The notes under the pieces: model-generated
Database searches by the model: none
What the model was told of the DNA's origin: nothing
Seen by the model: only the letters and a program-made list of their open reading frames with translations
Source of the DNA: JAXMBX01 sp046349635
Lineage (GTDB): Bacteria > Planctomycetota > Planctomycetia > Planctomycetales > Planctomycetaceae
Length of the DNA stretch: 12,385 nt
NCBI GenBank assembly: GCA_046349635.1
Contig: JAXMBX010000088.1
Span: 1-12,385 of the forward strand
Direction of reading: 5' to 3'
Program-made: the position numbers and the translations under genes
Shown: piece by piece, positions 1 to 6,576 of the stretch
How positions within the stretch are numbered: the stretch's first letter is position 1
How the letters are laid out: each line of letters opens with the position of its first letter

Positions 1-504
1 GACAGCGGCATCCTTCTGCATTGCTTCGGCAAGGATGGCAGTCGCGGAGGCTGGCTCCCCAGCATCGAATTCCAGATCATCGAAGGGGGCGTCGGAGATA
101 TCCTCGTCGTCGATGGCAAAGACCCCGTCACCGGCCAGAAGTACTCCCCCCAGGCCACCTGCGAATTCGTCAAGGACCGCGACGGCGAAACCGTCTGGAA
201 AAAAGGTGCCCCCCGAAAGGTCTTCACCGGGGGACGCATCAACTGGTTCGGACGCGATCCCGACTGGGAAGACGTCCTCGGCTTTCGAGGCAAGCAGGAT
301 GTGGAAAGCCCCCATGGTCAATGGACCCGCATCGAATATATTGCGGACGGTGACACCCTCACCTATTTCGTGAATGGTGTCATGGTGAACCAGGCCTTCG
401 ATGTCAAACCCGCCTCGGGTAAGATCCTCTTCCAGACCGAAGGGGCGGAGTTGTATTTCCGCAAAATCGAGCTGCATCCGCTCCCGAAAAAGGGGAACCC
501 GTAA
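1..504 (+). CDS. DUF1080 (3-keto-disaccharide hydrolase-like) domain protein, C-terminal part
   Basis: The reading frame is open from the first base and ends at TAA (502-504), giving 167 residues whose N-terminus lies outside the window. The visible part matches the DUF1080 jelly-roll fold. It opens with DSGILLHCFG, then has the SIEFQIIEGGVGD strand (residues 21-33), the GQWTRIEYIADGDTLTYFVNG segment around 106-126, and the closing GKILFQTEGAELYFRKIEL strand (140-158). DUF1080 proteins resemble laminin-G/concanavalin-type lectin folds. Some act on 3-keto-glycosides, but most are uncharacterised, and many planctomycete copies are secreted. No catalytic residue can be assigned here. A weak hairpin with a T-run follows the stop. 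It could be a stand-alone DUF1080 protein or the tail of a larger multidomain one; the window does not show which. Confidence 0.88.
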   Translation, partial: DSGILLHCFGKDGSRGGWLPSIEFQIIEGGVGDILVVDGKDPVTGQKYSPQATCEFVKDRDGETVWKKGAPRKVFTGGRINWFGRDPDWEDVLGFRGKQDVESPHGQWTRIEYIADGDTLTYFVNGVMVNQAFDVKPASGKILFQTEGAELYFRKIELHPLPKKGNP

Positions 505-505
505 C

Positions 506-522
506 AAGATCGCATCTTTTTT
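506..522 (+). terminator. weak candidate intrinsic terminator after the DUF1080 gene
   Basis: One base after the TAA stop, AAGAT and ATCTT (506-510 and 514-518) form a 5-bp stem with a CGC loop, and the T-run continues to 522. The position and T-tract suit an intrinsic terminator. The stem is short and AT-rich, so termination would be inefficient at best. Confidence 0.3.
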
Positions 523-582
523 ATGTGGAGCGTCTGTCGCGGCGATAATCTCGCGAAAAGCATCGATCTTGGCGCGACACTT

Positions 583-597
583 AAGCGTGACACGCTT
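583..597. repeat. 15-bp perfect palindrome upstream of the hydrolase gene
   Basis: AAGCGTG-A-CACGCTT is a perfect inverted repeat centred on A590, 83 bases before the ATG of the YheT-like hydrolase. The near-absent loop favours a dyad protein-binding site over an RNA hairpin, since a transcript could pair only about five bases around a TGACA loop. It may be an operator for the downstream gene. No regulator is encoded nearby, and a chance palindrome cannot be excluded. Confidence 0.3.
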
Positions 598-680
598 GGG
601 AAATACACAAAATGCGGTTGGTGTCCACCTCGGATTGGCAATGATCGGAACATCAGACTTCGTCCAGAGCATTTTGTGAG

Positions 681-1709
681 ATGACTCGTATTCCCCTCTT
701 CCCTCAAGCCTCCTTTCAGGCACACCCCCTGGTGCGCGGCGGACACGCCCAGACCCTCGCCGGAGTCTATCTCCCCGGGAAGTTGACCCCATACAAAGCG
801 ACACCGCACCGCGTCACCCTGCCGGATGGGGATGTTCTCATCGTCCATGAGGATTCCCCTCTCAAGACAACCACATCCCTCAATGGCTCCGCACCCTGGG
901 GAGTCATCCTCCTGCATGGTTTGTGCGGTTCGCATCTCAGCCCGTATATCATCCGCATTGCACATAAGCTCAATGCCCTGGGGGTTCGCACCTGGCGGGT
1001 CGATCTCCGCGGCTGCGGGGCAGGGGTGGGGCTCGCTCGCCTGCCCTATCACGCCGGTCGTTCCGAAGATCTCCGCACGGTCATCCAGTTCGTGACGGAA
1101 CAAAATCCCGACATCCGCCTCTGCCCGATTGGGTTTTCACTCGGGGGAAATATCACCCTCAAATACCTCGGCGAAGCCGACCAGCATCCCCTTCCGTCGA
1201 ATGTCGTCGCCGGCATGGCGGTCAATCCCCCCATCGATCTGGAACGGTGTGTCTCCGGGCTGACCAGTCCGCTGCAACGGCAATACGACCGCTATTTCGT
1301 CAAATTGCTCATGCTGCAGTTGCGCCAGATGCCCGACGGCTTGCCTCTGGAGATCCGTCGCACACCACCCAAAGGCCTGTTCGAATTCGACGACCGCTAC
1401 ACTGCCCCCGTCGCCGGTTTTGGAACCGCCCACAATTACTATCAGCAGAGCAGCAGCAAGCCCCGGTTAAAGGCGATCCAGCGTCCCACGCTCATTCTCA
1501 CCGCCGATGATGACCCCTTGGTCGACTGCCGCGTTTTCGACGACGCGGAGGCTTCCCAGTTTGTGCAAATCTTTCGGGTTCACAGCGGTGGGCACTTGGG
1601 ATACCTCTCCACCCGCCCTCCTGCAGGTGATCACCTGACAACGGACCGTCGCTGGATGGATCGGCAGGTCGTCGACTGGGTCCGCCATCTCCAGAACCAC
1701 CTCGATTGA
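681..1709 (+). CDS. YheT-family alpha/beta-fold hydrolase (COG0429-like)
   Basis: This is a 342-residue predicted serine hydrolase of the YheT/EMB8 group, the usual length for that family. The N-terminal HPLVRGGHAQTLAGVYLPG region (15-33) is the family hallmark. The oxyanion-loop HG follows a hydrophobic strand (VILLHG, 75-80). The nucleophile elbow is GFSLGG (151-156) with Ser153, the acid lies in LTADDDPLVD (273-282), and the catalytic His is His305 in SGGHLGYL, so the triad is intact. No signal peptide or membrane segment is seen, so it is probably cytoplasmic. Substrates of this family are poorly known; esterase or lipase-like activity is the general expectation. The ATG at 681 is the first start in frame before the conserved N-terminus and has only a weak GTGAG-like ribosome site. 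It is separated from the neighbouring genes by 150-180 bases and is probably transcribed alone. Confidence 0.93.
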   Translation: MTRIPLFPQASFQAHPLVRGGHAQTLAGVYLPGKLTPYKATPHRVTLPDGDVLIVHEDSPLKTTTSLNGSAPWGVILLHGLCGSHLSPYIIRIAHKLNALGVRTWRVDLRGCGAGVGLARLPYHAGRSEDLRTVIQFVTEQNPDIRLCPIGFSLGGNITLKYLGEADQHPLPSNVVAGMAVNPPIDLERCVSGLTSPLQRQYDRYFVKLLMLQLRQMPDGLPLEIRRTPPKGLFEFDDRYTAPVAGFGTAHNYYQQSSSKPRLKAIQRPTLILTADDDPLVDCRVFDDAEASQFVQIFRVHSGGHLGYLSTRPPAGDHLTTDRRWMDRQVVDWVRHLQNHLD

Positions 1710-1798
1710 GGATGAAAATCGGAACTTTTCGATCCGGAGAAAATCCCCTTTCCCCTGTCATTCAAATATGTTATGACGTTCTCGATCAAGTCCGTTTC

Positions 1799-1825
1799 AA
1801 GGAGGGAACAGCCCCCGGCCCGGGG
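1799..1825 (+). promoter_or_regulatory. orphan Shine-Dalgarno-like sequence and GC hairpin in the leader of the DUF11 gene
   Basis: A near-perfect AAGGAGG (1799-1805) lies about 55 bases before the ATG at 1861, with no ATG, GTG or TTG at a usable distance after it. A 14-base GC-only segment follows at 1812-1825 and can pair four C with four G around a six-base loop. The frame of the downstream gene is closed by TGA at 1828-1830, so the gene cannot simply be extended to use this site. It may be a regulatory leader element or chance. Confidence 0.25.
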
Positions 1826-1860
1826 TCTGAGCGGATTTCGAACAGGGGAAGGGAATCCCA

Positions 1861-3690
1861 ATGCAGAGTACGGTATGGAAGCTGGCGTCGCTGACGGTCG
1901 TGGTTGCGGTAGGCCTGATTGGCGTTTTTCAGGCCCAGAAGCTTTTCCCGCCCCTCGCCAATAAAGACACCGCTGTCGCGAAAGACACCACTGTCGCGAC
2001 GGATGCCAAAGGTGCAACTCCCCCAGTCGCGGACCAGGAAGAACCCCCCGCCGATCCTTTCCCCAGCCCTGCTGAAAATTCTCCTCCCCGCACGTTGAAA
2101 GCAGTCGCCGACAAACGGGGCCGCTCCGCTGAGCATGCTCCCATTAAGGATGTCGTCGGCGACGACAATCCCTTCGCCGATGAAGCCCCCGCGAAGATCA
2201 TCCCCTCCGGACACCAGAAGAAGGAGGAGATTCCCTCGCTGGCTGACGAGGACGCAGACGATTCTACAGCGAAGAAAAATGAAGTCGCCGACTCGGGACC
2301 GGCTTTGATTCCTTCCGAGGAATCTCCCGCACACAAGCCCAAGGAATTATCGAAGCGAAAGCCGGAGCTCGCGGCTAAAAAACAAGCGGCGACGGAAGAA
2401 GAAACCGCCGCCGATCCCGAACCTGTCTACAACCCGTTTGCAGGGACGGGCAAGAAGGAAAAAAAATCCCAGGCTTCTGCCGACCTGAAAAACGAACCGC
2501 CTGAGGAAAAAAGCACAGACGATATCTCCGCATCCCAGCCCGACATCCAGCCCGACATCCAGGCCGACGATGCCGATTTCCCGGACGCCGTCTCCCCGGA
2601 GAAACTGCTCAAGAAAGGCAAGCAGAAAGAAGCGTCCGGCCCCAGTCTGACTACCGCAGCTTCACCCACCGCTGCAGACGAGACTCCCGAATCGCAACAG
2701 CCTGCTGAGGAACAACCGGATGCCGAACCGTCCGGGAAAAATCCTCCCAGGTTCCTCTCGAAAGACAAACACGGCAAGTCCCCTTACGTCGGACTGGAAC
2801 GGACTCGCACCCCCGCGGAATCCGAGCCGGTCGCGATCACTCCGGAAAGTCCCGACACTCCCGATCCTCTTCCCGAGATGTCGCGCGAGAAGCAGCCTTC
2901 CGAACCGGCCGCAGTTCCTGCGTCGCTCCCTTCCGGGACAGAGTCACCGGCCCCCGTTGCTGCCAAATCAGGATCCAAATCGGAAAAGGGAAAGCGGCCG
3001 CAACTGACCATCGACAAGCAGGCCCCCGAAACCGCGACCCTCGGACAGAAGATGGTCTATACCATCCTCGTCAAGAATGTCAGCGATCTCCCTGCCCATC
3101 AGGTTGTTGTGCAGGATGAAATCCCGGTCGGCCTGGAACTGGACGGCACCATCCCGCGTGCGGAACTTTCCGGACGCAAATTGATCTGGCGGATCGGTCT
3201 CCTCAATCCCGGGGAAGAACGTCTCATCAAGGCCCGCGTCACCCCGATGCAGGAGGGAGACCTGGGAAGCGTCGCCACGGTGAATTTTCTCGCCGAACCC
3301 CCGAAGCAGCCCACCATCACCTCCGGTGCGGCAGTTCGTCCTGCTCGAAACGTCCCGGAATCTGTCCTCGAACTCGATGTCGATCAGCCTCGTGAGGTTC
3401 CGCCCGGAACTCCCTTCAAGATCAAGTTCAAGATCACCAACGTCGGCAAGGTAAAGGTCACGAATATCGCCCTCCGCGGCATCCTTCACCCGCTGATCAA
3501 GCATCAGGAAATCGCCGAACGGGAACTCGACTGCCCCATTGCCGACCTGAATCCCGGCCAGTCCTTCTCCGTCGATCTGGATCTCGTCGCGTTGCGCGCG
3601 GGAACGTCCTTCAACAAAATTCAGTTGCTGGTCAATCAGCAGCGGGTTCGGGAAACGGAACTCGAAATCCGCGTCAGCCCCGGCAAATAG
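1861..3690 (+). CDS. membrane-anchored DUF11-domain protein with long charged Pro/Glu/Lys-rich linker
   Basis: This 609-residue protein has three parts. Residues 6-23 are hydrophobic (KLASLTVVVAVGLIGVF), a signal anchor or uncleaved signal peptide. Residues about 35-378 are low-complexity, rich in Pro, Glu, Asp, Lys and Ala, and probably disordered; they contain two NPFA motifs (103-106 and 191-194) and short internal duplications. Two beta-rich repeats of DUF11 type follow. The first (about 380-478) has the classic order QLTIDKQAPETATLGQ, then YTILVKNVSDLPAHQVVVQDEIPVGL, then GLLNPGEERLI. The second (about 503-605) has PPGTPFKIKFKITNVGK and DLNPGQSFSVDLDLVALRAG. DUF11 domains are extracellular or envelope-facing Ig-like modules, so this is probably a structural or adhesive cell-envelope protein. 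The start is supported by AAGGGA (1849-1854) six bases upstream. It converges on the PilZ-like gene with 11 bases between the stops and no recognisable terminator. Confidence 0.82.
   Translation: MQSTVWKLASLTVVVAVGLIGVFQAQKLFPPLANKDTAVAKDTTVATDAKGATPPVADQEEPPADPFPSPAENSPPRTLKAVADKRGRSAEHAPIKDVVGDDNPFADEAPAKIIPSGHQKKEEIPSLADEDADDSTAKKNEVADSGPALIPSEESPAHKPKELSKRKPELAAKKQAATEEETAADPEPVYNPFAGTGKKEKKSQASADLKNEPPEEKSTDDISASQPDIQPDIQADDADFPDAVSPEKLLKKGKQKEASGPSLTTAASPTAADETPESQQPAEEQPDAEPSGKNPPRFLSKDKHGKSPYVGLERTRTPAESEPVAITPESPDTPDPLPEMSREKQPSEPAAVPASLPSGTESPAPVAAKSGSKSEKGKRPQLTIDKQAPETATLGQKMVYTILVKNVSDLPAHQVVVQDEIPVGLELDGTIPRAELSGRKLIWRIGLLNPGEERLIKARVTPMQEGDLGSVATVNFLAEPPKQPTITSGAAVRPARNVPESVLELDVDQPREVPPGTPFKIKFKITNVGKVKVTNIALRGILHPLIKHQEIAERELDCPIADLNPGQSFSVDLDLVALRAGTSFNKIQLLVNQQRVRETELEIRVSPGK
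1963..1998 (+). repeat. 18-bp tandem duplication inside the DUF11 gene
   Basis: The unit AAAGACACCRCTGTCGCG occurs twice in direct tandem (1963-1980 and 1981-1998) with one G/A difference. It is in frame and encodes KDTAVA-KDTTVA just after the membrane anchor. This looks like a recent slippage duplication in the linker. Confidence 0.85.
2536..2571 (+). repeat. 12-bp tandem repeat inside the DUF11 gene
   Basis: CAGCCCGACATC is repeated exactly at 2536-2547 and 2548-2559, followed by a degenerate third copy to 2571. In frame it encodes QPDI-QPDI-QADD (residues 226-237). It adds to the evidence that the linker evolves by in-frame repeat expansion. Confidence 0.85.
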
Positions 3691-3701
3691 GCGGCGACCA
3701 C

Positions 3702-4523
3702 TTACTGCTTCTTGTCGAGATCCTCAAGCAGCATATTCCGTAACCCTTCCCTTTCGGAAGCGCTGCTGGAGTTGAACAGACTCCCCAACCCCGAAAAATT
3801 CTGCTGCAGCAGATTCTTCAATCCGGATTGGGAATTCGCCTCTTCAGAAGTCAGGATCTCCCGCAGGCGGATCTTTTCTTCGTCCGAGTAGCCGCTCATC
3901 ACTTCCCGTGCCTTGTTGGATGTAAACGCCGACACGAGCGCCTTTCCTCCCGCGGTCGTCACTTTTCCCATCGTCCGCATTCCCGTTTCCATGGTTTTTC
4001 CAAACGAATACAGGAATTCCTCTTCAGGCTTTTTCACTTTCCGCGCGGCCCGATTTTCCATCTGGTGGGCCACCTTCCCCTGGTGGTCCAGGTCGGGAGT
4101 CTCTTCCCAGAAGATCGTAAACAGGAACGGCAGCAGCGGCACAAGGAAGATCACCGCGATCCCGATCAGATATTCATTCCGCATTCCCGCAGTCGCAACG
4201 CGGTATTTGACCTTCTTGACTTTCGGAAGCTTCGGCGGCTGGGAATCCACAAAATCCGCCGTCCGTAGCAACCCCAGGCACGTCTCGTTCTCTTCCGTCA
4301 CTTCCGACCGGATGACCTGCGCGCCATGCCAGCCGGAGTACGTCAGGAGCAGCACGTCCTCCCCCGGTTCACAGGGAACGTTCCCTTCCACGCAGATTCC
4401 GAAACCACCCGCCGACTCGTTGACCATGCGTGCGGGGAGCTCCTGGCGTTTCAGCTTCAGAACCGCCGGTTCTCGCTCGGCATTCGCCGGGTATCGGAAT
4501 GTGTGACGAAGGTTTTCTGCCAC
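3702..4523 (-). CDS. PilZ-like domain protein with one transmembrane helix and unassigned C-terminal region
   Basis: This 273-residue protein starts at GTG (complement of 4521-4523). Residues 1-90 look like a PilZ domain. R6-HTF-R10 fits the RxxxR motif, and N35-ESAG-G40 fits the (D/N)xSxxG motif that together bind cyclic di-GMP in classical PilZ proteins. A beta-rich stretch follows (EDVLLLTYSGWHGAQVI, 55-71). A Lys/Arg-rich segment (98-115) precedes a single transmembrane helix at about 118-138 and acidic EETPDLD, which predicts N-terminus inside and C-terminus outside. Residues 145-273 are probably helical and match no family I recognise; they include a Gly/Met-rich part (174-193) and a Ser/Leu-rich tail. 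The gene is convergent with the DUF11 gene. The PilZ call rests on motifs alone and cyclic di-GMP binding is inferred. It could instead be a PilZ-fold protein that does not bind the nucleotide. Confidence 0.65.
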   Translation of the reverse strand: MAENLRHTFRYPANAEREPAVLKLKRQELPARMVNESAGGFGICVEGNVPCEPGEDVLLLTYSGWHGAQVIRSEVTEENETCLGLLRTADFVDSQPPKLPKVKKVKYRVATAGMRNEYLIGIAVIFLVPLLPFLFTIFWEETPDLDHQGKVAHQMENRAARKVKKPEEEFLYSFGKTMETGMRTMGKVTTAGGKALVSAFTSNKAREVMSGYSDEEKIRLREILTSEEANSQSGLKNLLQQNFSGLGSLFNSSSASEREGLRNMLLEDLDKKQ

Positions 4524-4594
4524 GATAGGCTTTCTGACGAGAAATCTTCGATGGGCGCATCGAGAGACTCTGGACGATTATGAAAACCTAGCCG

Positions 4595-4620
4595 ACAGTT
4601 TCCGCCCGATCGGAAAATGT
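4595..4620. repeat. inverted repeat (10-bp arms, one mismatch) upstream of the PilZ-like gene
   Basis: ACAGTTTCCG (4595-4604) and CGGAAAATGT (4611-4620) are inverted repeats matching at 9 of 10 positions around a six-base CCCGAT spacer. It ends 72 bases upstream of the GTG of the PilZ-like gene. It could be an operator for that gene. It could also be an RNA hairpin ending a leftward transcript, though no T-run follows it directly on the minus strand. Confidence 0.5.
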
Positions 4621-4648
4621 TCTCAAAAAACAACGGGTTTGCATCCTT

Positions 4649-4753
4649 TTAAGGACAGCCGTAGCGGTTGTAGGGACCGCAAGCCGTATACGGACCGCTG
4701 CGAGGTGTCTCCACGCAACACGAAATCCATGCCGCTGCTCGCCGAAAAGCCAC
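4649..4753 (-). CDS. short Cys/Gly/Pro/Tyr-rich ORF, possible small exported peptide or gene remnant
   Basis: On the minus strand a 34-codon frame from GTG (complement of 4751-4753) ends at TAA (complement of 4649-4651). Its second half reads SCCVETPR followed by GPYTACGPYNRYGCP. The duplicated xCGPY/YGCP pattern is unlikely to be random, and from memory resembles the tails of small Cys/Tyr/Gly-rich secreted or lipoprotein-like planctomycete proteins. The N-terminal half (FRRAAAWIS) is not a convincing signal peptide, no good ribosome site precedes the GTG, and the frame is closed by TAA at 4781-4783. It may be a decayed or frameshifted copy or an unannotated peptide. An A-run at 4625-4630 gives a T-tract after the stop on the minus strand. 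I do not recognise a family. Confidence 0.3.
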   Translation of the reverse strand: MAFRRAAAWISCCVETPRSGPYTACGPYNRYGCP

Positions 4754-4896
4754 GGTGAACGCCGCCCTGCCACCCGCTATTTATCTGGCCCTGGAATTGT
4801 GAGCTACACTCCGCCCGTTTCAGTGAGCGCGTGAGTGGCGGGGTTCATCTCCCGAAGGTCGAAACGCATCCCGCGACACCAAGGCCGTTGAGACGC

Positions 4897-6573
4897 CTAC
4901 TTTTTCTTTTTCGCCGTCGCCGTGACGGTCCCTTGCTTCGCCACCGTCAACCACAGGGCGTCCTGCGGCTCAGCCAGCGGAATCTCGGCCTTGAAGGTCC
5001 CGAACTTGGCGACCGCAGGGGATGTTTTCGCTTCCCCTCGCACCCGAACCGGCACCGAATGCCCCTCCGTGACCGCTCCGTTCGTCTTCAGGACCAGCTT
5101 CACGGACTTCTCGGTCCCTTTCGCCACGACAGGAGGTGCCGTAACACCCTCCGGCAGTCCTTCCAGCCGCACTTCAATCTCAACGGCATACCCATCCTGA
5201 CGATCGATCGTCACCGGGATTTCCAAAGGCTTGTCATCCTGCAGTGTGAACCGGTCCGTTGCCACGGAGATCGCAAAATCAGGCTGCGGCTTGCTGATCG
5301 TCAATTCGTACACGGCCCGCGGATTCTCAACCCCCCGGGGCTGGCTGATTTGTACCGTATATTTCCCGTCCGCCGGGGCCGTCCAGGCGAGTTCCGGATC
5401 ACGAGCCGCGAACCGCGAATCACTCCCCGCTGACTTCTGCTGTTTTTCATCCAGAACGCCGATTCCCAGCGCCGTTTGAAATCCCAGGCTTCGCGAGCTC
5501 ACCTTGAATTTCAGCGTCTCCCCTTTTTTGACGTCAATCGTGTAGAGGTCGGGCTGCATCGATCCTTTCACCCGTCCACTGATCGCCACCGGGAGAGAAA
5601 CTGCTTGCATGGAAGTGACACCGATCGATTTGAACACCCCCGTTCGCATCGGCACAAACCCCGCAATCTCCGGCACGAATTCCGAGAGTAACGCCGTCTG
5701 CGGCTCGCTCGTGGCGGGAATGGCAAGTCGCTGTTGGGACTCGGGGATGTTCCACCCGAAGAGTTTGACATCCGTCACGCTTCCCAGGCCCCGCGACAAC
5801 GGCAACACGTAATCCGCGAACCCCTTCGTCGTCAGCGTCAACCGGTACACCGCCGCCGCGAAACCCGTGTAGGCGATCTCCTGCCCCGGGTCGGACGGAA
5901 ACGCCATCACCCGCACCAGGTAACGCCCCGCTTCAGGAGCGGTGAAGGCAATTCTTGGGTCCAGTCCCACCGTGTCCAGGTTCTGCTCCAGGACATACGC
6001 TTCCAGCCTTCCCCGATGTTCGTGCAGACTGCACACCTGCAGCAGCGCGTCAATTGGTGAACCCAGGAAAGAATTCGCCTGCAGGTCCGCGACCAGCGTC
6101 TCTCCCGCTTCGAGCGGCACCAGGAAGCAGTCGACGTCCCCTTTTTTCGACAACGCCCCATTGATCAGCACGTGCGGATGTGGAATCGCCGGCTGCCCGA
6201 CGGGAGTGTCATTCGGTTCGACTTCCGCATCCTCCCGCATCGTCCCGATGGCAAACGGCCGCAACGCCGACGCGCCGAACGCGTCATACGACCGCAGCCA
6301 GGCAATTCCCGGCCGCGCGTGCTGGGCAATCTGGATCTCCACCTCACCCTTCGAGTCCGGGTTCGGGCTGATCGAGATGTCCGGATTCTCCGTCCAGAAA
6401 TGCTGGGGCCAGGTCGCAAAATTCCCCAGGACCCGCACGCGAACCGTCGTTCCGCGCAGTCCTCCAGCCGGAAACAGTCCGTCAATATTCGGGGGGGATG
6501 CCCCTTGCGCAACCACGGAACCCCACGCGCACATCAACCCGATAGCAAATCTCACCCACCCGTAACCGCGCAC
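4897..6573 (-). CDS. secreted protein with two pre-peptidase C-terminal (PPC)-like domains
   Basis: This 558-residue protein is the third gene of the PSD1/DUF1501 cluster. Residues 1-25 form a signal peptide (hydrophobic FAIGLMCAWGSVV, likely cleavage near AQGA-S). Residues 28-110 form an Ig/TIG-like module beginning PNIDGLFPAGGLRGTTVRVRVLG. The first PPC-like domain starts at EVEPNDTP (117-124) and includes GDVDCFLVPLEAGETLVADL (145-164) and FTAPEAGRYLVRV (210-222). A second (about 330-427) has PDLYTIDVKKGETLKFKV and WTAPADGKYTVQI. The C-terminal part (about 430-545) is a further beta-rich module, ending in KKKK. PPC domains are non-catalytic beta-sandwiches of secreted proteins. The start is GTG, three bases after the DUF1501 stop; GGTGA of the preceding gene's end can serve as ribosome site, which suggests translational coupling. 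A GTG six codons downstream is an alternative start. Confidence 0.83.
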   Translation of the reverse strand: MRGYGWVRFAIGLMCAWGSVVAQGASPPNIDGLFPAGGLRGTTVRVRVLGNFATWPQHFWTENPDISISPNPDSKGEVEIQIAQHARPGIAWLRSYDAFGASALRPFAIGTMREDAEVEPNDTPVGQPAIPHPHVLINGALSKKGDVDCFLVPLEAGETLVADLQANSFLGSPIDALLQVCSLHEHRGRLEAYVLEQNLDTVGLDPRIAFTAPEAGRYLVRVMAFPSDPGQEIAYTGFAAAVYRLTLTTKGFADYVLPLSRGLGSVTDVKLFGWNIPESQQRLAIPATSEPQTALLSEFVPEIAGFVPMRTGVFKSIGVTSMQAVSLPVAISGRVKGSMQPDLYTIDVKKGETLKFKVSSRSLGFQTALGIGVLDEKQQKSAGSDSRFAARDPELAWTAPADGKYTVQISQPRGVENPRAVYELTISKPQPDFAISVATDRFTLQDDKPLEIPVTIDRQDGYAVEIEVRLEGLPEGVTAPPVVAKGTEKSVKLVLKTNGAVTEGHSVPVRVRGEAKTSPAVAKFGTFKAEIPLAEPQDALWLTVAKQGTVTATAKKKK

Positions 6574-6576
6574 GAC

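Larger units (their letters stand above)
4524..4896. other. 373-base intergenic region between the PilZ-like gene and the PPC-protein gene
   Basis: Both flanking genes are on the minus strand, so this holds the 3' end of the PSD1/DUF1501/PPC transcript and the upstream region of the PilZ-like gene. It contains an inverted repeat at 4595-4620, an A-run at 4625-4630 (a T-run on the minus strand) and a short Cys/Gly/Tyr-rich ORF at 4649-4753. A CATAAT hexamer on the minus strand (4578-4583) could be a -10 box, but no convincing -35 precedes it. The remainder, including 4781-4896, shows nothing I can name. Confidence 0.6.

Noticed and set aside
363..1103. 246-codon open frame on the minus strand
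   Set aside because: It spans the end of the DUF1080 gene, a non-coding gap and the YheT-like gene, with no domain and no plausible start context.
1706..1894. Short plus-strand frame between the hydrolase and the DUF11 gene
   Set aside because: It overlaps both neighbours, has no ribosome site, and its translation shows no signal or motif. The DUF11 start has a better site.
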